The notes beneath the pieces were generated by a model. The model was not told the DNA's origin and ran no database searches. It was given only the letters and a program-made list of their open reading frames with translations. Made by a program: the position numbers and the translations under genes. From Microbacterium sp. B19 (lineage in GTDB: Bacteria; Actinomycetota; Actinomycetes; Actinomycetales; Microbacteriaceae), in NCBI RefSeq assembly GCF_000333395.1, contig NZ_BADA01000145.1, positions 1-56,401 of the forward strand: DNA of 56,401 nucleotides, written 5' to 3'. Below, piece after piece: positions 34,510 to 42,898 of the stretch; position 1 is the stretch's first letter; each line of letters starts with the position of its first letter.

Positions 34510-35508
34510 TCAGAGCCAGTGCTTGCGCTTGAACGTGATCCAGAGCCCGAACGACGTCGCGGCCATGAGCGCGAGCGCCATCGGGTACCCGAACGTCCAA
34601 TCGAGCTCGGGCATGTTCTTGAAGTTCATGCCGTAGATCGCGCCGATCAACGACGGTCCGAACAGGATCGCCGCCCACCCGGAGATCTTCTTCACCTGGT
34701 CGTTCTGTTCGAGGGACGTCTCGGTCTGCCGCTGCGTGACGAGCGTGGCATTGACGGTCAGCGCGTTGTCGAGGATCGCACGGAGAGAGCCGAGCTTGTC
34801 GCACTGCCGCAGCACGTGGTCGAGCACGTCGCGGAGCGATCGCTGCAGCTCGATGTCGACCCCGTACTTCTCCGCGCCGCGGAGGAGAGCCTCCAGCATG
34901 TCGCGCAACGGCTCGGTGGCGCGCTGGAAGTGGATGACCTCGCGTGCGAGTTCGTAGATGCGCTGCGTGAGCTCCACGTCGCCCGTGCCGAACAGGGCGT
35001 CCTCGATCTCGTCGACGTCGTTCTGCAGCCCCGCCGCGACCGGGTCGTACTGGTCGACCACCTCGTCGAGGATCGCGTACAGCACGGCCTCGGGTCCGCG
35101 CGCGAGTAGTTCGGGCTGTCCCTCGAGCCGGCGGCGCACCTGCGCGAGGTCCGGCACCTCCGCCTGGCGGACCGTGACGACGTAGTCCGACCCGACGAAG
35201 ACGTGCAGCTCGCCGAAGTGCACGGTCTCGGTCGCATCGTCGTAGCGGGCGGGTCGCAGCACGGCGAAGAGGTTGCCGCCGTAGCGCTCGAGCTTGGACC
35301 GCTGGTGTCCGGTGAGTGCGTCCTCGACGGCGAGCGGGTGCAGTGAGAACTCCTTGGCGACGCGTTCGAGCTCCTCGGGCGAGGGCCGGAGCAGCCCGAT
35401 CCAGGCCATGCCGCCGTGGGCCTCCATGTACTCGAAGGTCTGGTCGAGGCTCGACGGGTTCTCGATCCGATGACCGTCCACGTACACGGCGCTGTCGATG
35501 ATGGGCAT
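34510..35508 (-). CDS. corA: CorA family Mg2+/Co2+ transporter
   Basis: 332 residues. Large cytoplasmic alpha/beta domain, long helix, and two C-terminal membrane helices with the signature YGMNF between them (AIYGMNFKNMPEL). Ends with the basic KRKHWL. Forms a pentameric channel for Mg2+. Independent gene between the permease and an EamA exporter. Confidence 0.95.
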   Translation of the reverse strand: MPIIDSAVYVDGHRIENPSSLDQTFEYMEAHGGMAWIGLLRPSPEELERVAKEFSLHPLAVEDALTGHQRSKLERYGGNLFAVLRPARYDDATETVHFGELHVFVGSDYVVTVRQAEVPDLAQVRRRLEGQPELLARGPEAVLYAILDEVVDQYDPVAAGLQNDVDEIEDALFGTGDVELTQRIYELAREVIHFQRATEPLRDMLEALLRGAEKYGVDIELQRSLRDVLDHVLRQCDKLGSLRAILDNALTVNATLVTQRQTETSLEQNDQVKKISGWAAILFGPSLIGAIYGMNFKNMPELDWTFGYPMALALMAATSFGLWITFKRKHWL

Positions 35509-35580
35509 GCGTCCGTTCTACCCCTCGAAGATAAACAGCGGATGCCGCTGGCGCGGGGCGCCGGGACGTGGCATCCCGTG

Positions 35581-36450
35581 TCAGACGATCGGTTCGCTCG
35601 CCGGTCGCCGCCCGGCCGCGGTCACCGCGCCGATGCTCGCCGCGATCACGAGGCCGATCCCCGCGATCTCGAGCCACGAGAGGTGCTGTCCGAGCAGCAG
35701 GAACCCGGCGAGCGACGCCGTCGCCGGCCCGAGGCTCATCATGATCGCGAAGGCCGACGCGGGCAGGCGCCGGAGCGCGATGAGCTCGAGGGCGTACGGG
35801 ATCGTCGACGACAGCACGGCCACCGCGGCGCCGAGCGCGAGGACGTCGGGTCGCAGCAGCGCCCCCTGCGCCTGCGCGATGCCGAACGGCAGCGCGATCA
35901 CGGCACCCACGCTCATCGCGAGCGCGAGGCCGTCGAGGCGCGGGAACTCCCGCCCGACCCGGGCCGACGCGAGGATGTACAGCGCCCAGCTGGCCGCCGC
36001 GCCGAGCGCGAAGACGACCCCGAGCGCGTCGAGACGATCCCATCCGCCGGCGCCGAGCGCGACCACACCCGCGAGCGCGAGACCGGCCCACAGCCACCGC
36101 GCGATCCCCGTCGCGGTGAGGATCGACAGTGTCAGCGGCCCGAGCACCTCGATCGTCACGGTGACCCCGAGCGGAAGGCGGTTCAGCGCCAGATAGAACA
36201 GCCCGTTCATGGATGCCAGCACCACACCGAACCACACGACCGAGCGCCACGCGCCCGCCGTGTGGCCCCGCAGCCGGGGGCGCGCGATCGCGAGGAGGAG
36301 CAGCGCCGAGAAGACCAGGCGCAGCATCACGATGCCGAGCGGCCCCGTCCGCGGGAAGAGCAGGACGGCGAAGGAGGCCCCGACCTCCTGGCACGCGAGC
36401 CCGACCAGCACGAGCGCCGCGGCGGTTCCGCGACCGGCGCGCGCGGTCAC
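35581..36450 (-). CDS. EamA family transporter, RhtA-like
   Basis: 289 residues with ten predicted membrane helices in two EamA repeats. Sequence features such as GVTVTIEVLGPLTLSI and ALELIALRRLPASAFAIMMS resemble RhtA, an exporter of threonine/homoserine. GTG start; 31 bp after the stop of the serine-hydrolase-like lipoprotein, so possibly co-transcribed with it. Confidence 0.88.
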   Translation of the reverse strand: MTARAGRGTAAALVLVGLACQEVGASFAVLLFPRTGPLGIVMLRLVFSALLLLAIARPRLRGHTAGAWRSVVWFGVVLASMNGLFYLALNRLPLGVTVTIEVLGPLTLSILTATGIARWLWAGLALAGVVALGAGGWDRLDALGVVFALGAAASWALYILASARVGREFPRLDGLALAMSVGAVIALPFGIAQAQGALLRPDVLALGAAVAVLSSTIPYALELIALRRLPASAFAIMMSLGPATASLAGFLLLGQHLSWLEIAGIGLVIAASIGAVTAAGRRPASEPIV

Positions 36451-36481
36451 GGCGCGACCACGCGACGGGTCACGCGCGTGG

Positions 36482-37756
36482 TCACTTCGCGGCGGGAGGG
36501 CAGATGGCGATCGTGTTGAGGTTGTCGCTCATCTGCTGCGCGGTCCACGGCAGACCGGCCTCGGGGGTGGTGCGACCGTCCGCGGCGGGCGCCTTGGAGG
36601 CGATCGCGGCCAGCTCCCACGCGAGCCACGCGCCCGCCATCTCGTTGGCGCCGGAGTTGTTGAGGACGACGGCGACCGACATTCCGGTGGAGGGGTCGGC
36701 GAACGCGCCGACGATGTAGCCGGGCGCCGACCCGAACTGTCCGATCAGCGATCCGGCCTGGTACGCACCGCCCGCGGCGGTGAACCAGGTCGGGGCGTCC
36801 GCACTCACGGGCACGGGGTTCGCGAAGCGGTCGTTGCCGTCGGGCAGCAAGGCGCCCGTCGCCAGGGCCTGCGCGTACCGGCCGAGATCCGCGATGTCGG
36901 TGACGGCACCGGAGGCGCCGGCCCCGAAACTCGCCGACGTCACCGTGTAGTTCCCCGGATCGGTGCAGTTCCAGGCGTCGCCGTTCTTCTGCGACCAGTA
37001 CCCGTTGAGGGCGTTGGCGGACGGCGCTGCGGCGGCGGGACCGGGCAGCGACGTCCCGCTCAACCCCAGCGGTCCGGCCACGCGCTGCGCGAGGACGTCG
37101 GACAGGGTCTCGCCCGTCGCGCGCTCGACGGCCATGCCGGCGAGGAGGTAGTTGGTGTCGGACCCGGCGAAGGCCGCGCCCGGCGCGTTGCGGCGCGGGC
37201 TGGCGATGCCGTAGGCCATGAGCTCGCGGTCGTTCCACGCGCGATCGGGGTTGCTCAGCACCTGGTTCTGGAGGATGTCGCCGTACACGCCCAGACCGGA
37301 CGTCCCGTCGCACAGTTGGCGCAGCGTGATGTCGTCGAAGCCGGGCAGGCCGCTGACCCACTTCGTGATCGGGTCGTCGAGCGACCACGTCTTGTCGGCC
37401 GCGAGTTCGTAGACGACGTCGCACGTCATCGAGCGGGTCACGTCCGCCGCGCGGAACCCCATGTCGGTGGTGACCTCCGCGCCGCCCGGCCCCTGCGTGC
37501 CGAGGCCCGCGACCCACGTGCCGCTCCACGGCGCCCACACGCCCACGATCGCGCCGGTCGAGCCGGTGATCGCCATCGCCGAGGTCACGGCATCCTGCAA
37601 CTGGGTGACCGTGTCCCCCGGAAGCTCCGCCTGCACCTGGTCGGGAACCTTGATGGATGCCGTCGACTGGGGCGTGCACCCGGACAGGGCGAGGGCGATG
37701 ATGCTGGCTCCCGCGACCACCACGGCCGCAGATCGGCGCCAACCCCGCATGTCCAC
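36482..37756 (-). CDS. Serine-hydrolase-fold lipoprotein with missing SxxK active site
   Basis: 424 residues. Signal peptide and lipobox ALSGC (Cys27). The rest matches class C beta-lactamase/D-Ala-D-Ala peptidase proteins in layout: the SxxK segment should be at FRAADVTRSMTC but reads Asp105-V-T-Arg108; the YxN segment reads GSDTNYLLAG without the usual Tyr-Ser-Asn; LRQLCDGTSGLGVYG replaces LRQLLSHTSGL. All three are altered together, so it is probably a non-catalytic binding protein on the cell surface. Not a frameshift, since the frame is intact. Confidence 0.85.
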   Translation of the reverse strand: MDMRGWRRSAAVVVAGASIIALALSGCTPQSTASIKVPDQVQAELPGDTVTQLQDAVTSAMAITGSTGAIVGVWAPWSGTWVAGLGTQGPGGAEVTTDMGFRAADVTRSMTCDVVYELAADKTWSLDDPITKWVSGLPGFDDITLRQLCDGTSGLGVYGDILQNQVLSNPDRAWNDRELMAYGIASPRRNAPGAAFAGSDTNYLLAGMAVERATGETLSDVLAQRVAGPLGLSGTSLPGPAAAAPSANALNGYWSQKNGDAWNCTDPGNYTVTSASFGAGASGAVTDIADLGRYAQALATGALLPDGNDRFANPVPVSADAPTWFTAAGGAYQAGSLIGQFGSAPGYIVGAFADPSTGMSVAVVLNNSGANEMAGAWLAWELAAIASKAPAADGRTTPEAGLPWTAQQMSDNLNTIAICPPAAK

Positions 37757-37898
37757 CCCACGATTCCGCGCGCGACGAAGCGGCGCTCGAAGAATTCAAA
37801 CACACGCGGAACAATCGGGGCGTCCGCTTGCACCCGGGCGGAGTCACGTCTGCATCACGGTTGACCGGGTATTCACCCTGCGAGTTGCGTCACAGGAC

Positions 37899-37927
37899 TT
37901 AGGTTTACCTAACCCGTTGCGTATGAT
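37899..37927 (+). promoter_or_regulatory. Iron box and leaderless promoter of heme oxygenase
   Basis: TTAGGTTTACCTAACC starts at 37899 and matches most of the DtxR/IdeR consensus. The core TTAGGT-TT-ACCTAA is a 14-bp palindrome. It covers the -35 position, 17 bp upstream of the -10 TATGAT (37922-37927), which ends 6 nt before ATG. Iron-loaded repressor would block transcription. Confidence 0.8.
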
Positions 37928-37933
37928 GTCCGC

Positions 37934-38587
37934 ATGAACGCCGTCGCTTCGTTCTCCGCCGCCCTGCGGGAGCGGTCGAGCGCGGCCCACACGTCGTCCG
38001 AATGCACCGACTTCATGGTGGACCTCATCACGGGCACCGGCACGCGCGATGACTACATCGCGCACGTCGTGCAGCACTGGTTCATCTACGAGGCCCTGGA
38101 GGCCGGCACCGCCCTCCTGCGCGACCACCCCGTCGTGTCGGTGTTCCTCAGCGACAAGCTCACGCGACTCCCCGCGATCGCGGCCGACCTCGAGTTCCTC
38201 ATCGGCCCCGACTGGCGCGAGCGGATCGCCCCGCTCCCCACGACCCAGGCGTACGTGTCGCGCATCCGCCACCTGGCATCCCAGTGGCCGGGTGGCTTCG
38301 TCGCGCACCACTACACGCGCTACCTCGGCGATCTCTCGGGCGGCCCCTCGATCGGCCGGGTGCTGCAGCGCCGGTTCGGCTTCGAGACGAACGGGATCGG
38401 CCTGTACCTCTTCGCCGACATCGCCGATCCGTCGGCGTTCAAACGCGTCTACCGGGAACAGCTGGATGCCGCGCCCTGGGACGACGCAGAGAAGGCCCGC
38501 GTCATCGACGAAGTGCTCGTCGCGTACCGGTTCACCACCGAGCTCTGCGCCGACCTGGCCCGCGCGAAGGCGGCGCAGGTCGCCTGA
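37934..38587 (+). CDS. hmuO: Heme oxygenase (biliverdin-producing)
   Basis: 217 residues, HmuO/HO-1 family. Proximal heme ligand is His19 in AAHTSSE; the distal helix signature RYLGDLSGG is intact, so heme can be cleaved to biliverdin, CO and iron. The iron box in its promoter indicates expression under iron limitation. No heme uptake genes are adjacent. Confidence 0.95.
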   Translation: MNAVASFSAALRERSSAAHTSSECTDFMVDLITGTGTRDDYIAHVVQHWFIYEALEAGTALLRDHPVVSVFLSDKLTRLPAIAADLEFLIGPDWRERIAPLPTTQAYVSRIRHLASQWPGGFVAHHYTRYLGDLSGGPSIGRVLQRRFGFETNGIGLYLFADIADPSAFKRVYREQLDAAPWDDAEKARVIDEVLVAYRFTTELCADLARAKAAQVA

Positions 38588-38596
38588 ACGCGCGCC

Positions 38597-39970
38597 TCAG
38601 GCCTGCGCGGCCTGCTGCCGCCCGAGCCACGCCTGCTTCATGAAGCGCCGGACGTCCTCGTCGACGCGGATGTCGCTGGGACGGAGCGGGCGCGAGAGGT
38701 ACAGACCGTCGAGCGAGGTCAGTCGGCTCAGCGCGACGTAGGTCTGACCGGGCGCGAAGGCGCCGGCGCCGAGATCGACGACCGCGCGGTCGTACGTCTT
38801 GCCCTGCGACTTGTGGATCGTCACGGCCCACGCCAGGCGCAGCGGGAATTGCGTGAACTCGGCGACGATCTCGCGCGACAGGTTCTTCGTGCCGGGGTCG
38901 TACGCGTAGCGATAGCGCTCCCACACGGCCGGCTCGACGTCGTGCTCGGTGCCGTCGACCTCGACGCGCACGCTGTCGCCCGCGATGCGGGTGACGGTGC
39001 CGATCGTGCCGTTGACCCACCGCGGCCCCTCGCCGAACTGGGCGGAGTCGTTGCGGAGGAACATCACCTGCGCGCCGATCTTGAGCGTCAACGCGAGCTC
39101 GGCGGGGTAGTTCGCCTCGCCGCGGCCGAAGTCACCCGAGATCTCGGCATTCGCGGTCTGCGTGCGGCCGACCAGTTCGTCGAGGTGTCGGCGATTGATC
39201 TCGTTCACGCGGTCGTTCCGCGTCGCGAGCGTGATGATCGGGTGCTCGCCGTCGGCGGGATGCGGCGGGGTGCGCGCCCCGGCGGCGTTCAGGATCCCGG
39301 CCATCTCCGCGGTGACGCGCCCGTACCGGACGGCGTTGAGCAGCGTCTTGAAGCCCGGGTCGGACTGCCGGTGGATCTCGACGAGCTCGTTGACGTGCAG
39401 GTCGGCGCCGTGCCGCCCGATGTCGATGAGTCCGTCCCCCGACGTCTCGCCGGACCACACCTTCGCGTCGAAGAACCAGAACGATCGGTAGTGGTCGCGG
39501 ATGTACCGCGCCTCATCACCGCGCGGAGGCACCGGCGCGAGCTGGTACGGGTCGCCGAACATGACGATCTGGGTGCCGCCGAACGGCTCGGCGCGGCGGC
39601 CGCGGGCCTGGCGGAGCGAGCGGTCGATGGCATCCATCAGGTCGGCGTTCACCATCGAGATCTCGTCGATGACGAGCGTGTCGATCGCGTTGAGGAGCTT
39701 GCGGGTCGCGTCGTTCTGGTCGATCTCGCCGTTCGCGATGAGGCCGATCGGCAGGCGGAACAGCGAATGGATCGTCTGCCCCTCGACGTTGAGCGCCGCG
39801 ACGCCCGTGGGGGCGCACACGGCGATCTGCTTCTTCGTGTTCCACGCCAGGTGCTGCAGCAGCGTCGACTTGCCCGTGCCCGCGCGGCCCGTGACGAACA
39901 CGTGCTCGCGCGTGTCCTCGATCAGCCGGAACAGCGCCTGCTGCTCGGCCGAAAGGGGTGGCGTGGTCAC
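38597..39970 (-). CDS. PIF1/RecD-like DNA helicase (SF1B)
   Basis: 457 residues. Walker A GRAGTGKST at about 28-36, CAPTGVAALNV (motif Ia), VIDEISMVNADL (Walker B), FGDPYQLAPV (motif III), and C-terminal WAVTIHKSQGKTYDRA and YVALSRLTSLDGLYL (motifs V and VI). Complete helicase core without extra nuclease domain. GTG start lies 6 nt after TAGCAT (39982-39977), and that -10 overlaps the MerR stop codon. Confidence 0.92.
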   Translation of the reverse strand: MTTPPLSAEQQALFRLIEDTREHVFVTGRAGTGKSTLLQHLAWNTKKQIAVCAPTGVAALNVEGQTIHSLFRLPIGLIANGEIDQNDATRKLLNAIDTLVIDEISMVNADLMDAIDRSLRQARGRRAEPFGGTQIVMFGDPYQLAPVPPRGDEARYIRDHYRSFWFFDAKVWSGETSGDGLIDIGRHGADLHVNELVEIHRQSDPGFKTLLNAVRYGRVTAEMAGILNAAGARTPPHPADGEHPIITLATRNDRVNEINRRHLDELVGRTQTANAEISGDFGRGEANYPAELALTLKIGAQVMFLRNDSAQFGEGPRWVNGTIGTVTRIAGDSVRVEVDGTEHDVEPAVWERYRYAYDPGTKNLSREIVAEFTQFPLRLAWAVTIHKSQGKTYDRAVVDLGAGAFAPGQTYVALSRLTSLDGLYLSRPLRPSDIRVDEDVRRFMKQAWLGRQQAAQA

Positions 39971-39974
39971 CGGT

Positions 39975-40436
39975 TCATGCTAGTTCGCGCGGGATGCCGG
40001 GCGCGGGAACGGGCGGTTCGGTGTGAGTGACGAGCCACCGGGCCTGGCCTGTGAGGACGTCCTCGACGTGGCTGCGGAAGCGGTGGCACTCGGTGATGTC
40101 GTGCGCGCGGCAGCGCAGCGCGTGCTCGGTCATCGCCCGGGCCTGAGCGATGTCGGCGGCGCGGCGGTCGAGCTCGGCCACGTGCTCCTCGAGCACCCGA
40201 TGCCGGTCGGGGGCGTCCTCGTCGAGGAGCACGCGGATCTGGTCGAGCGACATGCCCGCCGCCTTGTTGCGGAGGATCACCGCGATGCGCACGAGATCGG
40301 CGTCACCGAAGCGGCGCCGTCCCGCCGGGTTCCGCGCCGGGCGGAGGAGACCCTCGTCCTCCCAGTGCCGCAGGACGTGCGTCTCGAGCCCGAACCGGGC
40401 CGCCGCGTCGCCGATCGTCTCGCCGTTTGACTTCAT
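39975..40436 (-). CDS. MerR family transcriptional regulator
   Basis: 153 residues. N-terminal MerR winged helix: TIGDAAARFGLETHVLRHWEDEGLL and GRRRFGDADLVRIAVILRNKAAGMSL. A coiled helix follows, then a C-terminal segment with Cys and His residues (ALRCRAHDITECHRFRSH) that could bind a metal or sense redox. Divergent from a thioredoxin-reductase-like gene. Its start codon is inside a 24-bp palindrome, so it is probably autoregulated. Confidence 0.9.
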   Translation of the reverse strand: MKSNGETIGDAAARFGLETHVLRHWEDEGLLRPARNPAGRRRFGDADLVRIAVILRNKAAGMSLDQIRVLLDEDAPDRHRVLEEHVAELDRRAADIAQARAMTEHALRCRAHDITECHRFRSHVEDVLTGQARWLVTHTEPPVPAPGIPRELA

Positions 40437-40457
40437 GTCGACATGAAGTCACACGAT
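40427..40457 (+). promoter_or_regulatory. MerR-type operator-promoter with 19-bp spacer
   Basis: The 24-bp perfect palindrome TGACTTCATGTCGACATGAAGTCA spans 40428-40451. A -35 TTGACT (40427-40432) and a -10-like CACGAT (40452-40457) are 19 bp apart, the over-long spacing typical of MerR-activated promoters. The MerR start codon (40436-40434) lies inside, and the other half contains a mirror-image ATG at 40443. Confidence 0.7.
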
Positions 40458-40487
40458 GGTCGCGAACGCAAACGGAAGGAGCCCGTC

Positions 40488-41333
40488 ATGTACGAGGCCA
40501 TCATCATCGGCGGCGGTCCCGGGGGCCTGCAGGCCGCCCTCACCCTCGGGCGCATGCACCGACGCGTACTGCTGCTGGACTCCGGCGAGTACCGCAACGC
40601 GACGGTCGAGCACGCGCACAACCTGCTCGGCAACGACGGCGTCGCGCCGGCCGACCTCCGGCGCCGCGGCCGCGCCGAGCTAGACGCTTACGCGACGGTG
40701 GAGATCCGGGATGCCAGGGTCTCCGGGGTCGCCGCGGACGCCGACGGCGTGCGGGTGGAGGTCGACGGCGAGACGCTCCGCGCGGAGCACCTCGTGCTGG
40801 CGACGGGCCTCGCCGACGACCTGCCGCCGATCCCCGGACTCGCGGAGCACTGGGGGAACCGCGTCGCCAACTGCCCGTTCTGCCACGGCCACGAGTTCGC
40901 GGGCCGGCCGGTCGCGATCCTCAACGCCTCCCCGCACGCGGTTATGCTGCGCGGGATGCTCGAGCCCGTGGCATCCGAGGTCCGGGTGCTCGACCCCGCA
41001 CGTGTCGTGGCCGTCGAAGACCTGGAGGACGGCCTGAGGCTCGTTCTCGACGACGCGTCGACCGTCGACGTGGCCGGGGTGTTCGTCGCCCCGGCGCCGC
41101 GTCAGCGCGCACCGTTCGCCGCGGACCTCGGCCTGACGTTCCAGGAGTCGGGGGCCGTGCGCATCGACCCGTACGGGCGCACCGGCGTCGAGCGCGTGTT
41201 CGCGGCGGGCGACATGGCGCACCCCGACCACTTCCCCGGCCCCATGGCGACGCTCGCGGTGGCCATCGCGAGCGGGCAGCTCGCGGCGGTGGCGATCGTG
41301 CAGAGCCTCGCGGCGACTCAGCAGCCGGCCTGA
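40488..41333 (+). CDS. NAD(P)/FAD-dependent oxidoreductase, thioredoxin reductase-like
   Basis: 281 residues. FAD motif GGGPGG near residue 8, redox pair CPFCHGHEF (CxxC in the usual TrxR-like position), and C-terminal FAAGDMAHPDHFPGP for FAD ribityl binding. Shorter than true TrxB, as in many MerR-linked members of the family. The ATG at 40488 has AAGGAG; the upstream ATG in the palindrome lacks a ribosome-binding site. Its last 16 bp overlap the convergent GH18 gene. Confidence 0.9.
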   Translation: MYEAIIIGGGPGGLQAALTLGRMHRRVLLLDSGEYRNATVEHAHNLLGNDGVAPADLRRRGRAELDAYATVEIRDARVSGVAADADGVRVEVDGETLRAEHLVLATGLADDLPPIPGLAEHWGNRVANCPFCHGHEFAGRPVAILNASPHAVMLRGMLEPVASEVRVLDPARVVAVEDLEDGLRLVLDDASTVDVAGVFVAPAPRQRAPFAADLGLTFQESGAVRIDPYGRTGVERVFAAGDMAHPDHFPGPMATLAVAIASGQLAAVAIVQSLAATQQPA

Positions 41334-42898
41334 CCCCCGATCACGCGGTCGGCGGTGAGTGGCATCCACGGGGACGTCCCCGGATCGATGGATGCCGCGG
41401 CGGGGCTGTCGCCCTGCGTCCACCACCGCGCCTGGAACGCCGTGCCGTCGAGCTCGACGCATCTCCCCGCGGTGTAGACGTCGGTGCCGTTCCACGTCGG
41501 GAGGAGACCCGCGGGGAGCGTCGGCTGCGGCTGCGGGGTCTCGCCGGCGAGCACGGGCCCGACGATCGTCCACGGAGAGTCGCTCGCGGCCACCGTGGGG
41601 TCGTCGGGCTGGGCCCCGCGCGTCCACCACTTCGCCCGGTACACCGTGCCGTGCCACACCACCTTCGTCCCCGCGAGGTAGGTGCTCCCGGATACCCACA
41701 CGGGATAGGGGCTGCGGGCCGGATCGTCCGTCGGCGCGGGCGGCAGGGGCGTCGACGCCGCGGGCGCGGCCGCGACGGATGCCGTGAAGCCTGCGCCGAG
41801 CGTCGCGGCGAACGTGGTGTCCCCCTGATCCACGCCGCTGCAGGCGTCCGAGACGAGGCGCACGTCCGCGTAGTTCTCGCCGCACGTACGGTCGCGGTTG
41901 AGGGACCACATCGACACCCGACCGAGGTGCTGCGCGAGCGCGAACGCGTTCAGCTGTCGCGCGTCCTCCAGTCCGAACACCTCCTGCTCCACGTCGTTCT
42001 GGCCGATCATCGGCGTCGCGCCCACCTTCGCCCACGCCGTCGCGTCGGCGATCGGGGTGTCGGCATGGGCGTACGCGTCGAGCAGCTGGTCGTGGACGGC
42101 CGTGAGCGCATTCTGGGCGACGAGGGCCAGGCTCCGCCCGCCCAGATCGGTGCCGTAGTCCATGGTCATGGCGTTGACGCCGGCGAGGTCGACACCCGCG
42201 TCGAGCATCTGCGCCACGGCGGCGCGACCGTCGTCCGTGAGGCCGCGTTCGGAGACCGGGAGGGTGAGCCACACCGCCAGCGGGTCCCCGCTCGCCGCGC
42301 GCTCCCGCTGCAGGTCGGCCACGGCGAGCGCCCGCCGGAGCCCGGCGACACGGTCCGCGAGGTCGTCGTTCTCGATGTCGAGATCGATGCGGCCGACCGC
42401 GTAGCGGTCGACGACGTCGGCGTACGCCTGCCGAAGGGCGTCGACGTCCGCACAGGCCGATGCCAGTTCCGTGTTCGCCGCCCCGCCGAAGGAGACGACG
42501 ACGTCTCCGCCGCGCTGTCGGAGCCGGGCGATGCGCCGATCGAGGTCGAGGTCGTCGGCAGCGGCATCCAGGGAGTATGCCGCGCCCCACGAGGGCACGC
42601 AGTCGTCGGGAGCGGCGGCGACCACGAAGGCCAGCGCGACATCGCGCGTCTCGTCGTGGCGCGGGGTCTCGAAGTCGTACGCGGGGGTCGCGGTGACGTC
42701 GACGTAGCCGGCGAACCACGGCGCGGGCACCTCCGCGCGCGCCTCAGCGGTGCCGCTGAAGAATCGGTAGCCGACGACGCCGCCGGCCACGACGACCGCG
42801 ACGACGGCGAGACCCGCGAGCACCCGCCACGGCGAGAGGCGTTTGCCGTCGTGCGGTCCCGGGGCGGGCGGGGAGACGTAGCTGACGCGGGAGTTCAT
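41318..42898 (-). CDS. Membrane-anchored GH18 (chitinase-like) protein with two CBM5/12 modules
   Basis: 526 residues. One N-terminal membrane helix (about 26-48) anchors an extracellular GH18 domain. The catalytic motif GRIDLDIEND has Asp172, Asp174 and Glu176 in the DxDxE spacing, so activity is possible. After an Ala/Pro linker come two chitin-binding-like modules, each with a Trp-Trp signature (YRAKWWTRG and FQARWWTQG). Start overlaps the glycosyltransferase stop as ATGA. It probably trims or binds the polymer made by that enzyme. Confidence 0.9.
   Translation of the reverse strand: MNSRVSYVSPPAPGPHDGKRLSPWRVLAGLAVVAVVVAGGVVGYRFFSGTAEARAEVPAPWFAGYVDVTATPAYDFETPRHDETRDVALAFVVAAAPDDCVPSWGAAYSLDAAADDLDLDRRIARLRQRGGDVVVSFGGAANTELASACADVDALRQAYADVVDRYAVGRIDLDIENDDLADRVAGLRRALAVADLQRERAASGDPLAVWLTLPVSERGLTDDGRAAVAQMLDAGVDLAGVNAMTMDYGTDLGGRSLALVAQNALTAVHDQLLDAYAHADTPIADATAWAKVGATPMIGQNDVEQEVFGLEDARQLNAFALAQHLGRVSMWSLNRDRTCGENYADVRLVSDACSGVDQGDTTFAATLGAGFTASVAAAPAASTPLPPAPTDDPARSPYPVWVSGSTYLAGTKVVWHGTVYRAKWWTRGAQPDDPTVAASDSPWTIVGPVLAGETPQPQPTLPAGLLPTWNGTDVYTAGRCVELDGTAFQARWWTQGDSPAAASIDPGTSPWMPLTADRVIGGQAGC

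Noticed and set aside
31301-34636. Plus-strand frame of over 1100 codons rich in Arg, Asp and His
   Set aside because: Antisense to the amino-acid permease and out of frame with the sigma factor gene; composition is that of a shadow frame.
32912-36394. A single long minus-strand frame joining the permease to upstream sequence
   Set aside because: The permease starts at 34444. The upstream part is out of frame with CorA and EamA and only lacks stops.
40443-40487. Start of the thioredoxin reductase-like gene at the ATG inside the palindrome
   Set aside because: No ribosome-binding site, charged extra residues before the FAD motif, and a perfect AAGGAG before the ATG at 40488.
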